Source of the DNA: Iodobacter sp025352645
GTDB lineage: Bacteria > Pseudomonadota > Gammaproteobacteria > Burkholderiales > Chitinibacteraceae
Reading direction: 5' to 3'
NCBI RefSeq assembly: GCF_033446605.1
Contig: NZ_JAWQUO010000013.1
Span: 1 to 64,000, forward strand
Length of the DNA stretch: 64,000 bases
The position numbers were made by a program, and so were the translations under genes. How positions within the stretch are numbered: position 1 is the first letter of the stretch; every line of letters starts with the position of its first letter. The notes beneath the pieces were generated by a model, which was not told where the DNA came from, searched no databases, and saw only the letters and a list, made by a program, of their open reading frames with translations. Below are positions 45,501 to 51,932 of this stretch, one piece after another.

Positions 45501-45840
45501 GCAAATAATTAAGCAATACCGGTGCATTAGGCTCTGAATCCAGCCAAGCCAATACCCGCCAACCCATAATCTCCCGCGAAAACGGTGATCTTTTCGGCAA
45601 CTGCCCACCCAGCGTGCGCTGCATTAAATCCCAGAAAAAAGACGCCAACAGCGGATACCCCATCTGCGCTGTCATCCCTTGTTTTTCTGCCAAGCGAAAA
45701 TTCAACCACCGCCCCATCCCCTTAGACTGCACCACAATCTTTTCCTGCTCAAAGGGGGACGCCAAAGGAGAAGTCTCTAACTGATGCGCCAGCGCCGCCA
45801 GCAGAACGTCGATACGGTTGGATTGGAATAGATGCAGCAC
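42514..45840 (-). CDS. recC: Exodeoxyribonuclease V gamma subunit RecC
   Basis: RecC is the Chi-scanning and structural subunit of RecBCD, formed by inactivated helicase and nuclease folds. The 1108-residue length fits (E. coli 1122). Family features are the N-terminus MLHLFQSNRIDVLLAALA, VQSKGMGRWLNFRLAE, the DILVLMPDI-like segment (DIVVLMPDIEHYIPYIEA), PMRCLPFRVIALLGFNDGAFPR and the C-terminal FSWRNPTRYLL-type motif (LSFWRNPTRYLLRNRLGI). It is transcribed alone, about 36 kb from recB and recD, although all three share the minus strand. Confidence 0.95.
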   Translation of the reverse strand: MLHLFQSNRIDVLLAALAHQLETSPLASPFEQEKIVVQSKGMGRWLNFRLAEKQGMTAQMGYPLLASFFWDLMQRTLGGQLPKRSPFSREIMGWRVLAWLDSEPNAPVLLNYLREGGDFRRFELATRIADVFDQYLVYRADWLLAWEKNQNLGLGDDEAWQAALWRYLSKDELDIRVDGGHRGALLAATHARLLDPRPLDLPSRVSLFGISSLPPVYMEILRALSKRCEVFIHALNPCSVPWGEIRDQAEIARLSDGYDPDDLYLEVGNPLLAVWGKQGREFFNQLIAEPEMMEYFTAFPGNHETLLQTLKSDVLELVARSPETAQRVALDDKSLQIHVCHSAMREVEVLHDQLLALFERNTSLSPADIVVLMPDIEHYIPYIEAVFGRTDQRKTATDQHKNPNPHVPFAIADRSLRDSAPLAQALLELLTLPQCRFASDWMMALLDIPAIARRFDIPASELPTIHRWINELGIHWGRDGEHKAELGLPNTFEHTWRFGLDRLLLSIALPAGVAHHAAPLFAGTLPGNGVAGNQAQLAAGLAAFAETLFAQAAALSGEHTPAEWHIKLIALIDALFAPDDDEVVLMAELREQVMEFALQSQEAGYAAPVDLSVPRSWLNGALSGKIPSGGFLTGAVTFCAMVPMRCLPFRVIALLGFNDGAFPRESRPPGFDLMAHNPQYGDRSRRADDRYLFLETLLSASDVLYLSYVGRGIQDNGVIPPSVVVSDLIDAVSKSFVLADAAPMPALGNEALKWRRLERERLLSHLIIEHPLQPFSPRYFKDQRLAAYSPLWFAAATQLGQAQNAPISVLSEALPPPELAPIAFADFLSFWRNPTRYLLRNRLGIRLATEAVEFESNEPFSLSFSAKSELNSVIWQSLEQGWSTDAIATGRAAGLLPHGGFGDISAAKQSATMIKLYNTAEPLISDVPLAPYSFRFELAGHILTGALHQLRSNGQVMIWTDHNSPIELIACWLKHLALCLASPDGVAQETRIVSQKGHWRFGAVENPSAELEKWLQYYWQGQAERLPFATRSSAKYAEALSQDDGSTDKAKKAAFESWHGNSLRGFSGEESEPWYEMAWRGQSLLNDEKFTEIAAELLLPMYQARGEV

Positions 45841-46185
45841 GGATGGGGTCTCGGGGGGAGGGTAGGTAGGATCGTAGCAAACAAAATTAAGTATCTGAGA
45901 AATTATATTTTATATATTTTTTACAAAATATTAATTTACTGTTTGTTTTTTGAAATAATTTTGTAAGTTTTTTCGTAGTGTGTAAAAATATGCATATGGT
46001 TTTTGTGGTGATTATGTCTCTTATGTAACTAACATGGATTTTGGTTTGGGTTATTTATTTCTTATGTATGTTCATACACATTAAAGATAATTTAGTGTGA
46101 TCAAGCTCAAAGAATTAGTAGCGCACGCTCATGTTGATAATTTATTTATAAGAGTGGTATTAATCAATTTTTATTTTAATGTTGC
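45841..46185. other. Very AT-rich intergenic region
   Basis: This stretch between recC and the AT-rich receiver gene has no ORF of note. The base composition drops sharply to A/T right after the recC start and stays so until 48060. This marks the left edge of a probable transferred segment. Confidence 0.5.
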
Positions 46186-46971
46186 ATGTTTTTTGGTGTT
46201 GTGATGATAGATCAATTGAAGCTGTTCGGTGATAGTTTAGGATGGATGTCTAACTTAATTGGTCTTCTTCCTTTATTTGCTATATATAAGTATTGGGGGA
46301 GGATGAAAATATATATTTTGGGATGTGAATTTAATAATGTCAAAGATTATGTTGATAAAGTTAATAGCTTGTCCATTCGCCCTAGTAATAGAGTTATAAA
46401 AATTGCAATTGTTGATGACGAGCCTCATGATTTTCCTGTTGAATATTTAAAACGGTGTAATTATGATGTCATAGTCTTTGAAGAAATATCATTGTCTGAG
46501 TATGAAAAATTCAGCAGCTACGATATTGTTTTCTTAGATATGATTGGTGTGGTTATAGAGGATAGGGATAAGGGGGCTTTAGAGTTAATTAAGCGAATTA
46601 AGGGGATGAATAACTCTCCATATGTAGTGGCTGTTTCTAAAACAACATTTGACCCAACTGTGACTGAGTATTTTAAGTTGGCTAATGATGTTGCGAAAAA
46701 GCCAATTGATTCAATTAAGTGTGATGATTTGATTAAATCATATAAAAATGAAGTTTCTTCGGAGGTTAACTCTAAAAAGGTTGATGAAATTCTTAATCAA
46801 AGGAGTGTCCCTACTAAAATGGCCAATAAGGTTACTTCTATTATTGTTGGTTATTTGGAGGGGAAGATGTCTGATGAAGTTTTCTTAAGGAGGATTAATT
46901 GTATTCCTGCTAATTTTGAAAAAGATAGTTTAATTTTTTTTGTTGGAAAAATTAAAGATGATTTGTCATGA
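46186..46971 (+). CDS. Receiver-domain protein with N-terminal membrane segment
   Basis: A 261-residue protein. Residues 20-37 are hydrophobic (WMSNLIGLLPLFAIYKYW), suggesting a membrane anchor. Residues 70-185 are a complete response-regulator receiver: AIVDDE (Asp77, Asp78), VFLDM (Asp118, phosphoacceptor), VAVSK (Ser151) and a Lys in AKKP (171/172). The ~75-residue C-terminal tail shows no DNA-binding motif I can recognise. The output is therefore unknown. Codons are strongly AT-biased compared with both flanks. ATG 46186 and ATG 46204 are both possible; the latter has GGTG upstream. The ATG of the downstream ATPase gene overlaps its stop (ATGA), implying coupled synthesis. Confidence 0.75.
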   Translation: MFFGVVMIDQLKLFGDSLGWMSNLIGLLPLFAIYKYWGRMKIYILGCEFNNVKDYVDKVNSLSIRPSNRVIKIAIVDDEPHDFPVEYLKRCNYDVIVFEEISLSEYEKFSSYDIVFLDMIGVVIEDRDKGALELIKRIKGMNNSPYVVAVSKTTFDPTVTEYFKLANDVAKKPIDSIKCDDLIKSYKNEVSSEVNSKKVDEILNQRSVPTKMANKVTSIIVGYLEGKMSDEVFLRRINCIPANFEKDSLIFFVGKIKDDLS

Positions 46972-48017
46972 TTGAAATGTTGCTTAATAGTAATGCTGTT
47001 TATAGACCGTGGCCTGTTTTTTATAAAGATAAAAAATATGTTGGTCAAAAATTTGATATGCCTAGTTGTTGTACTGATAAATGTTTCTTGGGGAGTAATA
47101 CTTCATGTCAATGTGAACATGGATTTTCATTTTTAAAGAAGAAAATAGGCGGGTTTGATGTTGTTATTGCGGGGGTTTATGAAGATATTGACCTAGTGTC
47201 TAAGTGGTTTAGGCCTTATACAAAGGGGAGAAAGTTTACAAGTAAAGATATTGATGCTTGGGCTGTTGATTTTTCTCATCTTTTGAGGGATTTTAATAAA
47301 CAAAAAGAAGTTGCATTTAGTGATTCAATGCGGCCATTGCATGAGATTAGTAAATGGTCAGGGCAAGTTTATTCGATTGCACATAGAATGATTAGCACTA
47401 ATTCAACAGCAAGCTTTGAGGATGATTTTTCTAAGGCAAGTAGCGATAAAAAAGCAATATTTAAATCTTCGAAAATGCTTGTTGATTCTTTTGATAGTAT
47501 CTCCATTTATTTTAACACAGAGTCTGCGGCATATGGAAAAAAAAGGCCAACTGATGTTTATAGGCTTGTGCATAAGATAGCAATAATTTTGGGTCATGCT
47601 GAAGCCTCTGCTAGTAATAGGAAGATTAAAATATTAGGCGAGAGTAGAAGGAATTATGATGTTTTTGAGTCGTTTAAAATAATTCCATTGAGTTTGCTTC
47701 AAAATGCAATTAAATATTCTAGCAGTAAAGATATTGAAGTAAAATTTGAAGAAAATATTAACTCATTGAAAGTCATATTTTTATCTTATGGGCCACTGAT
47801 TAGTAATGATGAGAAAAATAATTTATTTAACAAAGGTTTTCGAGGGAAGTGGGCCTCTCAAATTCACCATGAAGGAATGGGTATGGGATTGTATACTGCG
47901 AAAATTGTTGCTGATGCAAATAATATTGATCTTGTAGTTATAAGTGATTATTGTGGTTATGACGTTTCTTGTATTCCTCAAGCTTGCAATAGGTTTGAGT
48001 TGACTTTTAAATGTTAA
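46968..48017 (+). CDS. Histidine-kinase-like ATPase with N-terminal Cys cluster
   Basis: A 349-residue protein. The N-terminal ~60 residues hold five cysteines in a compact pattern (CC at 34-35, Cys39, Cys47, Cys49), which suggests a metal or Fe-S site. Residues 119-142 include PLHEISK with His125-Glu126, a plausible H-box. The C-terminal ~120 residues are a GHKL ATPase: LLQNAIKYS (N-box Asn246) and GMGMGLYTAKIVADAN (G-box). There are no transmembrane segments, so it is probably cytosolic and may sense ligand or redox through the Cys cluster. It overlaps the receiver gene by four bases, and the two probably form a phosphorelay pair. The same AT-rich composition indicates shared acquisition. 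Function unknown. Confidence 0.75.
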   Translation: MIEMLLNSNAVYRPWPVFYKDKKYVGQKFDMPSCCTDKCFLGSNTSCQCEHGFSFLKKKIGGFDVVIAGVYEDIDLVSKWFRPYTKGRKFTSKDIDAWAVDFSHLLRDFNKQKEVAFSDSMRPLHEISKWSGQVYSIAHRMISTNSTASFEDDFSKASSDKKAIFKSSKMLVDSFDSISIYFNTESAAYGKKRPTDVYRLVHKIAIILGHAEASASNRKIKILGESRRNYDVFESFKIIPLSLLQNAIKYSSSKDIEVKFEENINSLKVIFLSYGPLISNDEKNNLFNKGFRGKWASQIHHEGMGMGLYTAKIVADANNIDLVVISDYCGYDVSCIPQACNRFELTFKC

Positions 48018-48067
48018 ATTATTCATTAATTTAAATAAATTTGGACTTTTTATTTAAACTAAACCCC

Positions 48068-49069
48068 ATGCCTAAACCCAAACTCCCCCCATTAAACGAT
48101 GCCATCCGTGCCGATTTGTTTACCCATCTGGCAACGATGGAAAAAGCAGGCTTGCCGGTGGCGCAGGCTTTTTTATCGTTGCGGCTGGCAAAAGCAGCCC
48201 AGCCTCGGGTCGACGAGGCGCGTAAGTGGTTGGGGCGGGGTAAGGATGTGGCGGCGGCAGGGCGGATGGCGGGCTTGTTTAGCGATCTGGAAGCGGATTT
48301 GCTGCACGCGGCGATCAGCGCGGGCAGCCCTGCGCATACTTACTTTCGCCTAGCTGAGCGCTATGCGCTGAAAGCCAGATTAAGCAAGCAGATGCGCTCC
48401 AAAATGATGCTGCCCATCGTTGTATTTGTGCTGGCTTTGCTGGTGCAGCCGCTGCCTGATTTGGTTTTGGGCGCGCTTAGCCCGGCTGCTTATTTGTGGC
48501 GCTGCCTGCGGCCGATGCTGTTTTTTATCAGCCTCTATGGTTTGTTCAGAGGGGTTTCAGATTGGCTGGAAGTCGCGCAGCCGTCGCGTTTACGGCTGCA
48601 GCTTGAAACAATGCTGATCAAAATGCCGCTGTTTGGGGCCATGCATGTGCGGCGTAATGCGCGGGATTTTTTTGAGAGCATGGCGCTGATGCTGGAAGCG
48701 GGGCTGCCGATGTTTGATGCCCTGCCCAAGGCGAATCGGGCGATTCATAATCAGCTGATCCGCAGCGAATACAGCCGTATTTTGCCTAAAATGCAGCGCG
48801 GGGATAGCCTAGCCAAAGCTCTAGACCAGCAGATTTTTTTGGGTGAGGAGCGGGTGATTGGCTTTGTGCAAACAGGGGAAGCTAGCGGCACTTTGCCAGA
48901 AATGCTGCTGCGGCATGTAAATATAGAAAGCGAGCATATCGCTGATTTTCAAAGCAAAGTGGCTGAGTGGTTCCCGCGCATTGTATACGGCTTGCTGATG
49001 CTGTGGATGGCTTATGGCATGCTGGCAGGGAATGGCGCTGCTGTGCCAGAGATGCCTGCGGATCTGTAG
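48068..49069 (+). CDS. Type II secretion/pilus F-family (GspF/PilC-like) membrane protein
   Basis: About 333 residues with two T2SSF domains, roughly 15-135 and 195-320. Visible motifs are MEKAGLPVAQAF, MLEAGLPMFDAL, RGDSLAKAL and FVQTGEASGTLPEMLLRH, the second-domain signature. Three hydrophobic segments are present (about residues 115-140, 150-175 and at the C-terminus). It would be the inner-membrane platform protein of a type II secretion or type IV pilus-like machine. No ATPase or pseudopilin genes adjoin it. It stands alone between the AT-rich pair and tRNA-Ser. TTG 48041 is a less likely start. Confidence 0.82.
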   Translation: MPKPKLPPLNDAIRADLFTHLATMEKAGLPVAQAFLSLRLAKAAQPRVDEARKWLGRGKDVAAAGRMAGLFSDLEADLLHAAISAGSPAHTYFRLAERYALKARLSKQMRSKMMLPIVVFVLALLVQPLPDLVLGALSPAAYLWRCLRPMLFFISLYGLFRGVSDWLEVAQPSRLRLQLETMLIKMPLFGAMHVRRNARDFFESMALMLEAGLPMFDALPKANRAIHNQLIRSEYSRILPKMQRGDSLAKALDQQIFLGEERVIGFVQTGEASGTLPEMLLRHVNIESEHIADFQSKVAEWFPRIVYGLLMLWMAYGMLAGNGAAVPEMPADL

Positions 49070-49119
49070 GCTATATGTAATTTTCTGTGGTTTTTTTGAC
49101 AATTTTTTGGCTTATTTGT

Positions 49120-49148
49120 TTGACTTGTTTGTAAGTAAAAGCTATGAT
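49120..49148 (+). promoter_or_regulatory. Promoter of tRNA-Ser
   Basis: TTGACT (49120-49125) and TATGAT (49143-49148) are separated by exactly 17 bases, placing the start about 6 bases before the tRNA. A GC-rich GCGCTC lies between them and the tRNA, as in stringently controlled promoters. Confidence 0.8.
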
Positions 49149-49161
49149 CCGCGCTCTTGAC

Positions 49162-49254
49162 GGAGAGTTGGCCGAGTGGTCGAAGGCACTCCCCTGCTAA
49201 GGGAGCATACGGGCAAAACCTGTATCGAGGGTTCGAATCCCTTGCTCTCCGCCA
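49162..49254 (+). tRNA. tRNA-Ser (anticodon GCU)
   Basis: The acceptor stem GGAGAGT pairs with GCTCTCC. The anticodon loop CTGCTAA lies between CCC and GGG stems and gives GCU (reads AGC/AGU). A long variable arm (AGCATACGGGCAAAACCTGTATC) is typical of tRNA-Ser. The T-loop is TTCGAAT, and the encoded end is GCCA. Confidence 0.97.
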
Positions 49255-49310
49255 GGTACCCCATTAATCGCCTAGGTTGGTGGGAAATAATTTAGATTCA
49301 ATGCATGTCG

Positions 49311-49335
49311 CCCTTGTTGATCAAGGGTTTTTTTT
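49311..49335 (+). terminator. Rho-independent terminator after tRNA-Ser
   Basis: CCCTT and AAGGG form the stem (CCCTTGTTGATCAAGGG, 49311-49327), followed by eight T residues. Confidence 0.82.
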
Positions 49336-49486
49336 CGTCTGGACCTTGCCAAGGTCGGTGTTTTTCTGTGCAATATTCTTTGTTTATCTGATACAAGCTC
49401 GGGCAAAAACTGTTTTAAGTCAGATATATTCTTGCTAGACCACCTAGGTATTTGCTGACTGCTAGAATAAGCAAATAGGAGGGTTT

Positions 49487-51280
49487 ATGACGGCATCCTT
49501 TGATTTTAATCGCTCACCTTTTAGTAGCTTAACGGCTGCTGAGCGCGATCGCTTGTCAGCTGCGCTGGATATTAGTTATTTTGCGGCGGGTCATTTTATT
49601 CAGCAGCTAGGGCAGCAGGTGGATGCGCTGCTGGTGGTGATGAAAGGGTTGGTCAGTGAAGAGGGCACAGGGGATGAGGCGGTTTTTTACGGCGCTTTTG
49701 ATGTGCTGGATAGCAAATCACTGCTCAGTGCCAAGGCTTGCGGCACTTTGCGGGCGGTAGAGGACACGCTGCTCTGGCATATTAAACGCGATGTGGTGAT
49801 GCAAATCAGCGATGCTAATCGCCAGTTTGCGGCGTTTTTTTATGCCGATGTGGCCCGCAAGCTGGCGGCGCTAGATCGCCCAGTGCAAGAGCTGCAGCCA
49901 CGGGTGGGCGATGCCGTGTTACACCCGCCCTGTTGGTTGGCAGAAAGCGCCAGCGTGCTGGATGCCGCAAAGCTAATGAAAAGCACGCACAGCCGTGCGG
50001 TGCTGGTGCAAGAAGCTGCGGGCGTGGGGATTTTTACTCAAAGTGATTTACGCAATGTGGTGGCCGATGGGCTGGATGCGCAGCATGAAGCCATTTATCG
50101 CCATATCAGCCGCCAGCTGATTTGTGTAAAGGCCGAAGACGATCTGCATCACGCCATGCTGCTGATGATGCGTCATTCAGTGCAAAGGCTGATTGTGCAG
50201 CAAGACGAGCAGATTTGCGGCGTGCTAGAGCAGATTGATCTGATGTCGGCGCTGGCCAATAACCCGCGCAGCATTACCGCCCAAATTGGCCGCGCCCAGC
50301 ATCCTAGTGCATTACTGGCTGCGGTTAAAAGCACGCAGCAGCTGATTATTTCCCTAAACCGCAGCGGTATGAAGATCACTTTACTGGCCGAGCTGCTGGC
50401 CGAAATTCGCCATCGCTTATTTAGTAAGCTTTTTAGCCTGCTGGCTCCGCCGGAGATGCTGCCGCATGTGTGCCTGCTGGTTTTAGGCTCGGAAGGGCGG
50501 GGCGAGCAGATTTTAAATACCGATCAAGACAATGCGCTGATTATTGCCGATGGCTATCAGCACCCAGATTTGCAACGGGTTTGCGATGAGTTTACGGCTC
50601 ATTTAATTGAGCTGGGTTATCCGCCATGCCCTGGCGGGGTGATGATTTCTAATCCTGCGTGGCGGCAAAGCGTCAGCGCTTATAAGCGCCAAATGGATGA
50701 ATGGAGCCGCTCTGCCAGTAGTGAAAACGTGATGAATATGGCGATCTGGCTGGATGCTCGGCCTGTTTGCGGGCAAAGCGCTTTATTTGATGAGTTAGGC
50801 GATTATTTAACGGATGGCGTGGCCGATAACGCGGCCTTTTTATCCCGCTTCGCGTTTCCTATTGAGCAATTTGCCACGCCAATTAATTTGTTTTCTCGGT
50901 TAATTGCCCACGCGGGCGCAGATAAAAACTGCCTAGATTTAAAAAAAGGCGGTATTTTTCCGCTAGTGCATGGCGTGCGCAGCTTGGCTTTGCAATATCA
51001 AATTAAAGAAACCAATAGCTATCGGCGGATTCAAAGCCTGATGGCGCTTGGGCATTTAAATGAAAGCTTTGGCCGAGATATCAGCGAATCTTTGGCATTT
51101 TTACAGGGCTTGCAGCTTAAATTAGGGCTGGCTAGGCAGGCAATGGGTAAGCCGATCGATAATCTGCTTGATCCAGCACAGCTCACTACCCTAGAGCGCG
51201 AGCTGCTTAAAGATACGCTTGGGGTGGTAAAGCAATTTCGGCAATTAATGAGCCATCACTTTAAGCTAGGCATGCTATGA
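49487..51280 (+). CDS. DUF294 nucleotidyltransferase-like protein with cNMP-like and CBS domains
   Basis: A 597-residue signalling protein. Residues 10-130 resemble a cyclic-nucleotide-binding fold, residues 145-265 are two CBS motifs (HSRAVLVQ, FTQSDLRNVVADG, HSVQRLIVQ), and residues 310-450 are a DUF294 nucleotidyltransferase domain. The last has LGSEGRGEQ and TDQDNALII, the GS...DxD signature also found in GlnD. A DUF294 C-terminal domain follows. An AGGAGG-like site precedes the ATG. Its stop overlaps the start of the exonuclease gene by four bases. Such pairs often sit beside acetate-metabolism genes, but none is here. Confidence 0.82.
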   Translation: MTASFDFNRSPFSSLTAAERDRLSAALDISYFAAGHFIQQLGQQVDALLVVMKGLVSEEGTGDEAVFYGAFDVLDSKSLLSAKACGTLRAVEDTLLWHIKRDVVMQISDANRQFAAFFYADVARKLAALDRPVQELQPRVGDAVLHPPCWLAESASVLDAAKLMKSTHSRAVLVQEAAGVGIFTQSDLRNVVADGLDAQHEAIYRHISRQLICVKAEDDLHHAMLLMMRHSVQRLIVQQDEQICGVLEQIDLMSALANNPRSITAQIGRAQHPSALLAAVKSTQQLIISLNRSGMKITLLAELLAEIRHRLFSKLFSLLAPPEMLPHVCLLVLGSEGRGEQILNTDQDNALIIADGYQHPDLQRVCDEFTAHLIELGYPPCPGGVMISNPAWRQSVSAYKRQMDEWSRSASSENVMNMAIWLDARPVCGQSALFDELGDYLTDGVADNAAFLSRFAFPIEQFATPINLFSRLIAHAGADKNCLDLKKGGIFPLVHGVRSLALQYQIKETNSYRRIQSLMALGHLNESFGRDISESLAFLQGLQLKLGLARQAMGKPIDNLLDPAQLTTLERELLKDTLGVVKQFRQLMSHHFKLGML

Positions 51281-51885
51281 AATGGCTGCAAGACGGGGTG
51301 CAGAAGTGGCGGCGATCGCGCGCGCTGGCTGGCTTACGTGATCCGCAATTTGCATTTTTATGGGATCAGCCACCGGCTGGAGAGTACGTTAGCTTAGATT
51401 GTGAAATGAGCTGCTTAGACCCTAAGCTGGCCGAGATTATCAGCATTGCGGCGATTCTGATTAAGGATCAGCGCATTTTGCTTTCAGAAACATGGACGGT
51501 TCTAGTTAAGCCCGCTGGGCAAATCAACCCCGCCAGCATTCCCGTACACGGTTTACGCCACCAAGATGTGCAAGATGGCTTAGCACTTGCAGATGCCTTG
51601 GCGCAGCTACTGCATTTTATCGGCCCAAGGCCTATCGTGGGCTATTACCTAGAGTTTGATCTGGCGGTGATTAATCGCAGCTTAAAGCTGGGCGTGGCGC
51701 TGCCGAATCAGGCGATAGATATTTCTGGGTTATTTTATGACCGAATGGTGAGCGCGCATCGCCCTGAGGTGGATCTAAGCCTTAGCCATATCTTGCTCAG
51801 CTTAGATATCCCAGACCTGCCTAGGCATAACCCAGTTAACGACGCGCTTTTGGCTGCAATGGCGTTTTTAAAGCTGCGGGTTTAG
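51277..51885 (+). CDS. DEDDh 3'-5' exonuclease (PolC/DnaQ-like)
   Basis: A 202-residue exonuclease. Exo I is SLDCEMSCLDP (Asp and Glu), Exo II is VGYYLEFDLAVINR (Asp) and Exo III is HNPVNDALLA (His, Asp). VHGLRHQDV matches the usual between-motif segment. It overlaps the DUF294 gene (ATGA), so the two are translated together. The combination with a DUF294/CBS protein is a recurrent proteobacterial pair. The substrate is unknown. Confidence 0.85.
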   Translation: MKWLQDGVQKWRRSRALAGLRDPQFAFLWDQPPAGEYVSLDCEMSCLDPKLAEIISIAAILIKDQRILLSETWTVLVKPAGQINPASIPVHGLRHQDVQDGLALADALAQLLHFIGPRPIVGYYLEFDLAVINRSLKLGVALPNQAIDISGLFYDRMVSAHRPEVDLSLSHILLSLDIPDLPRHNPVNDALLAAMAFLKLRV

Positions 51886-51932
51886 ACAGCGCATGGTTTT
51901 GTTGGGAGGCAAAACCATGCGCCAGCTAGCGC

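Noticed and set aside
49162..49254. tRNA-Ser as an integration site for the AT-rich pair
   Set aside because: I looked for a repeated tRNA 3' end (GGTTCGAATCCCTTGCTCTCC) flanking 46186-48017 and saw none. The GspF-like gene also lies between, so integration at this tRNA is not supported.
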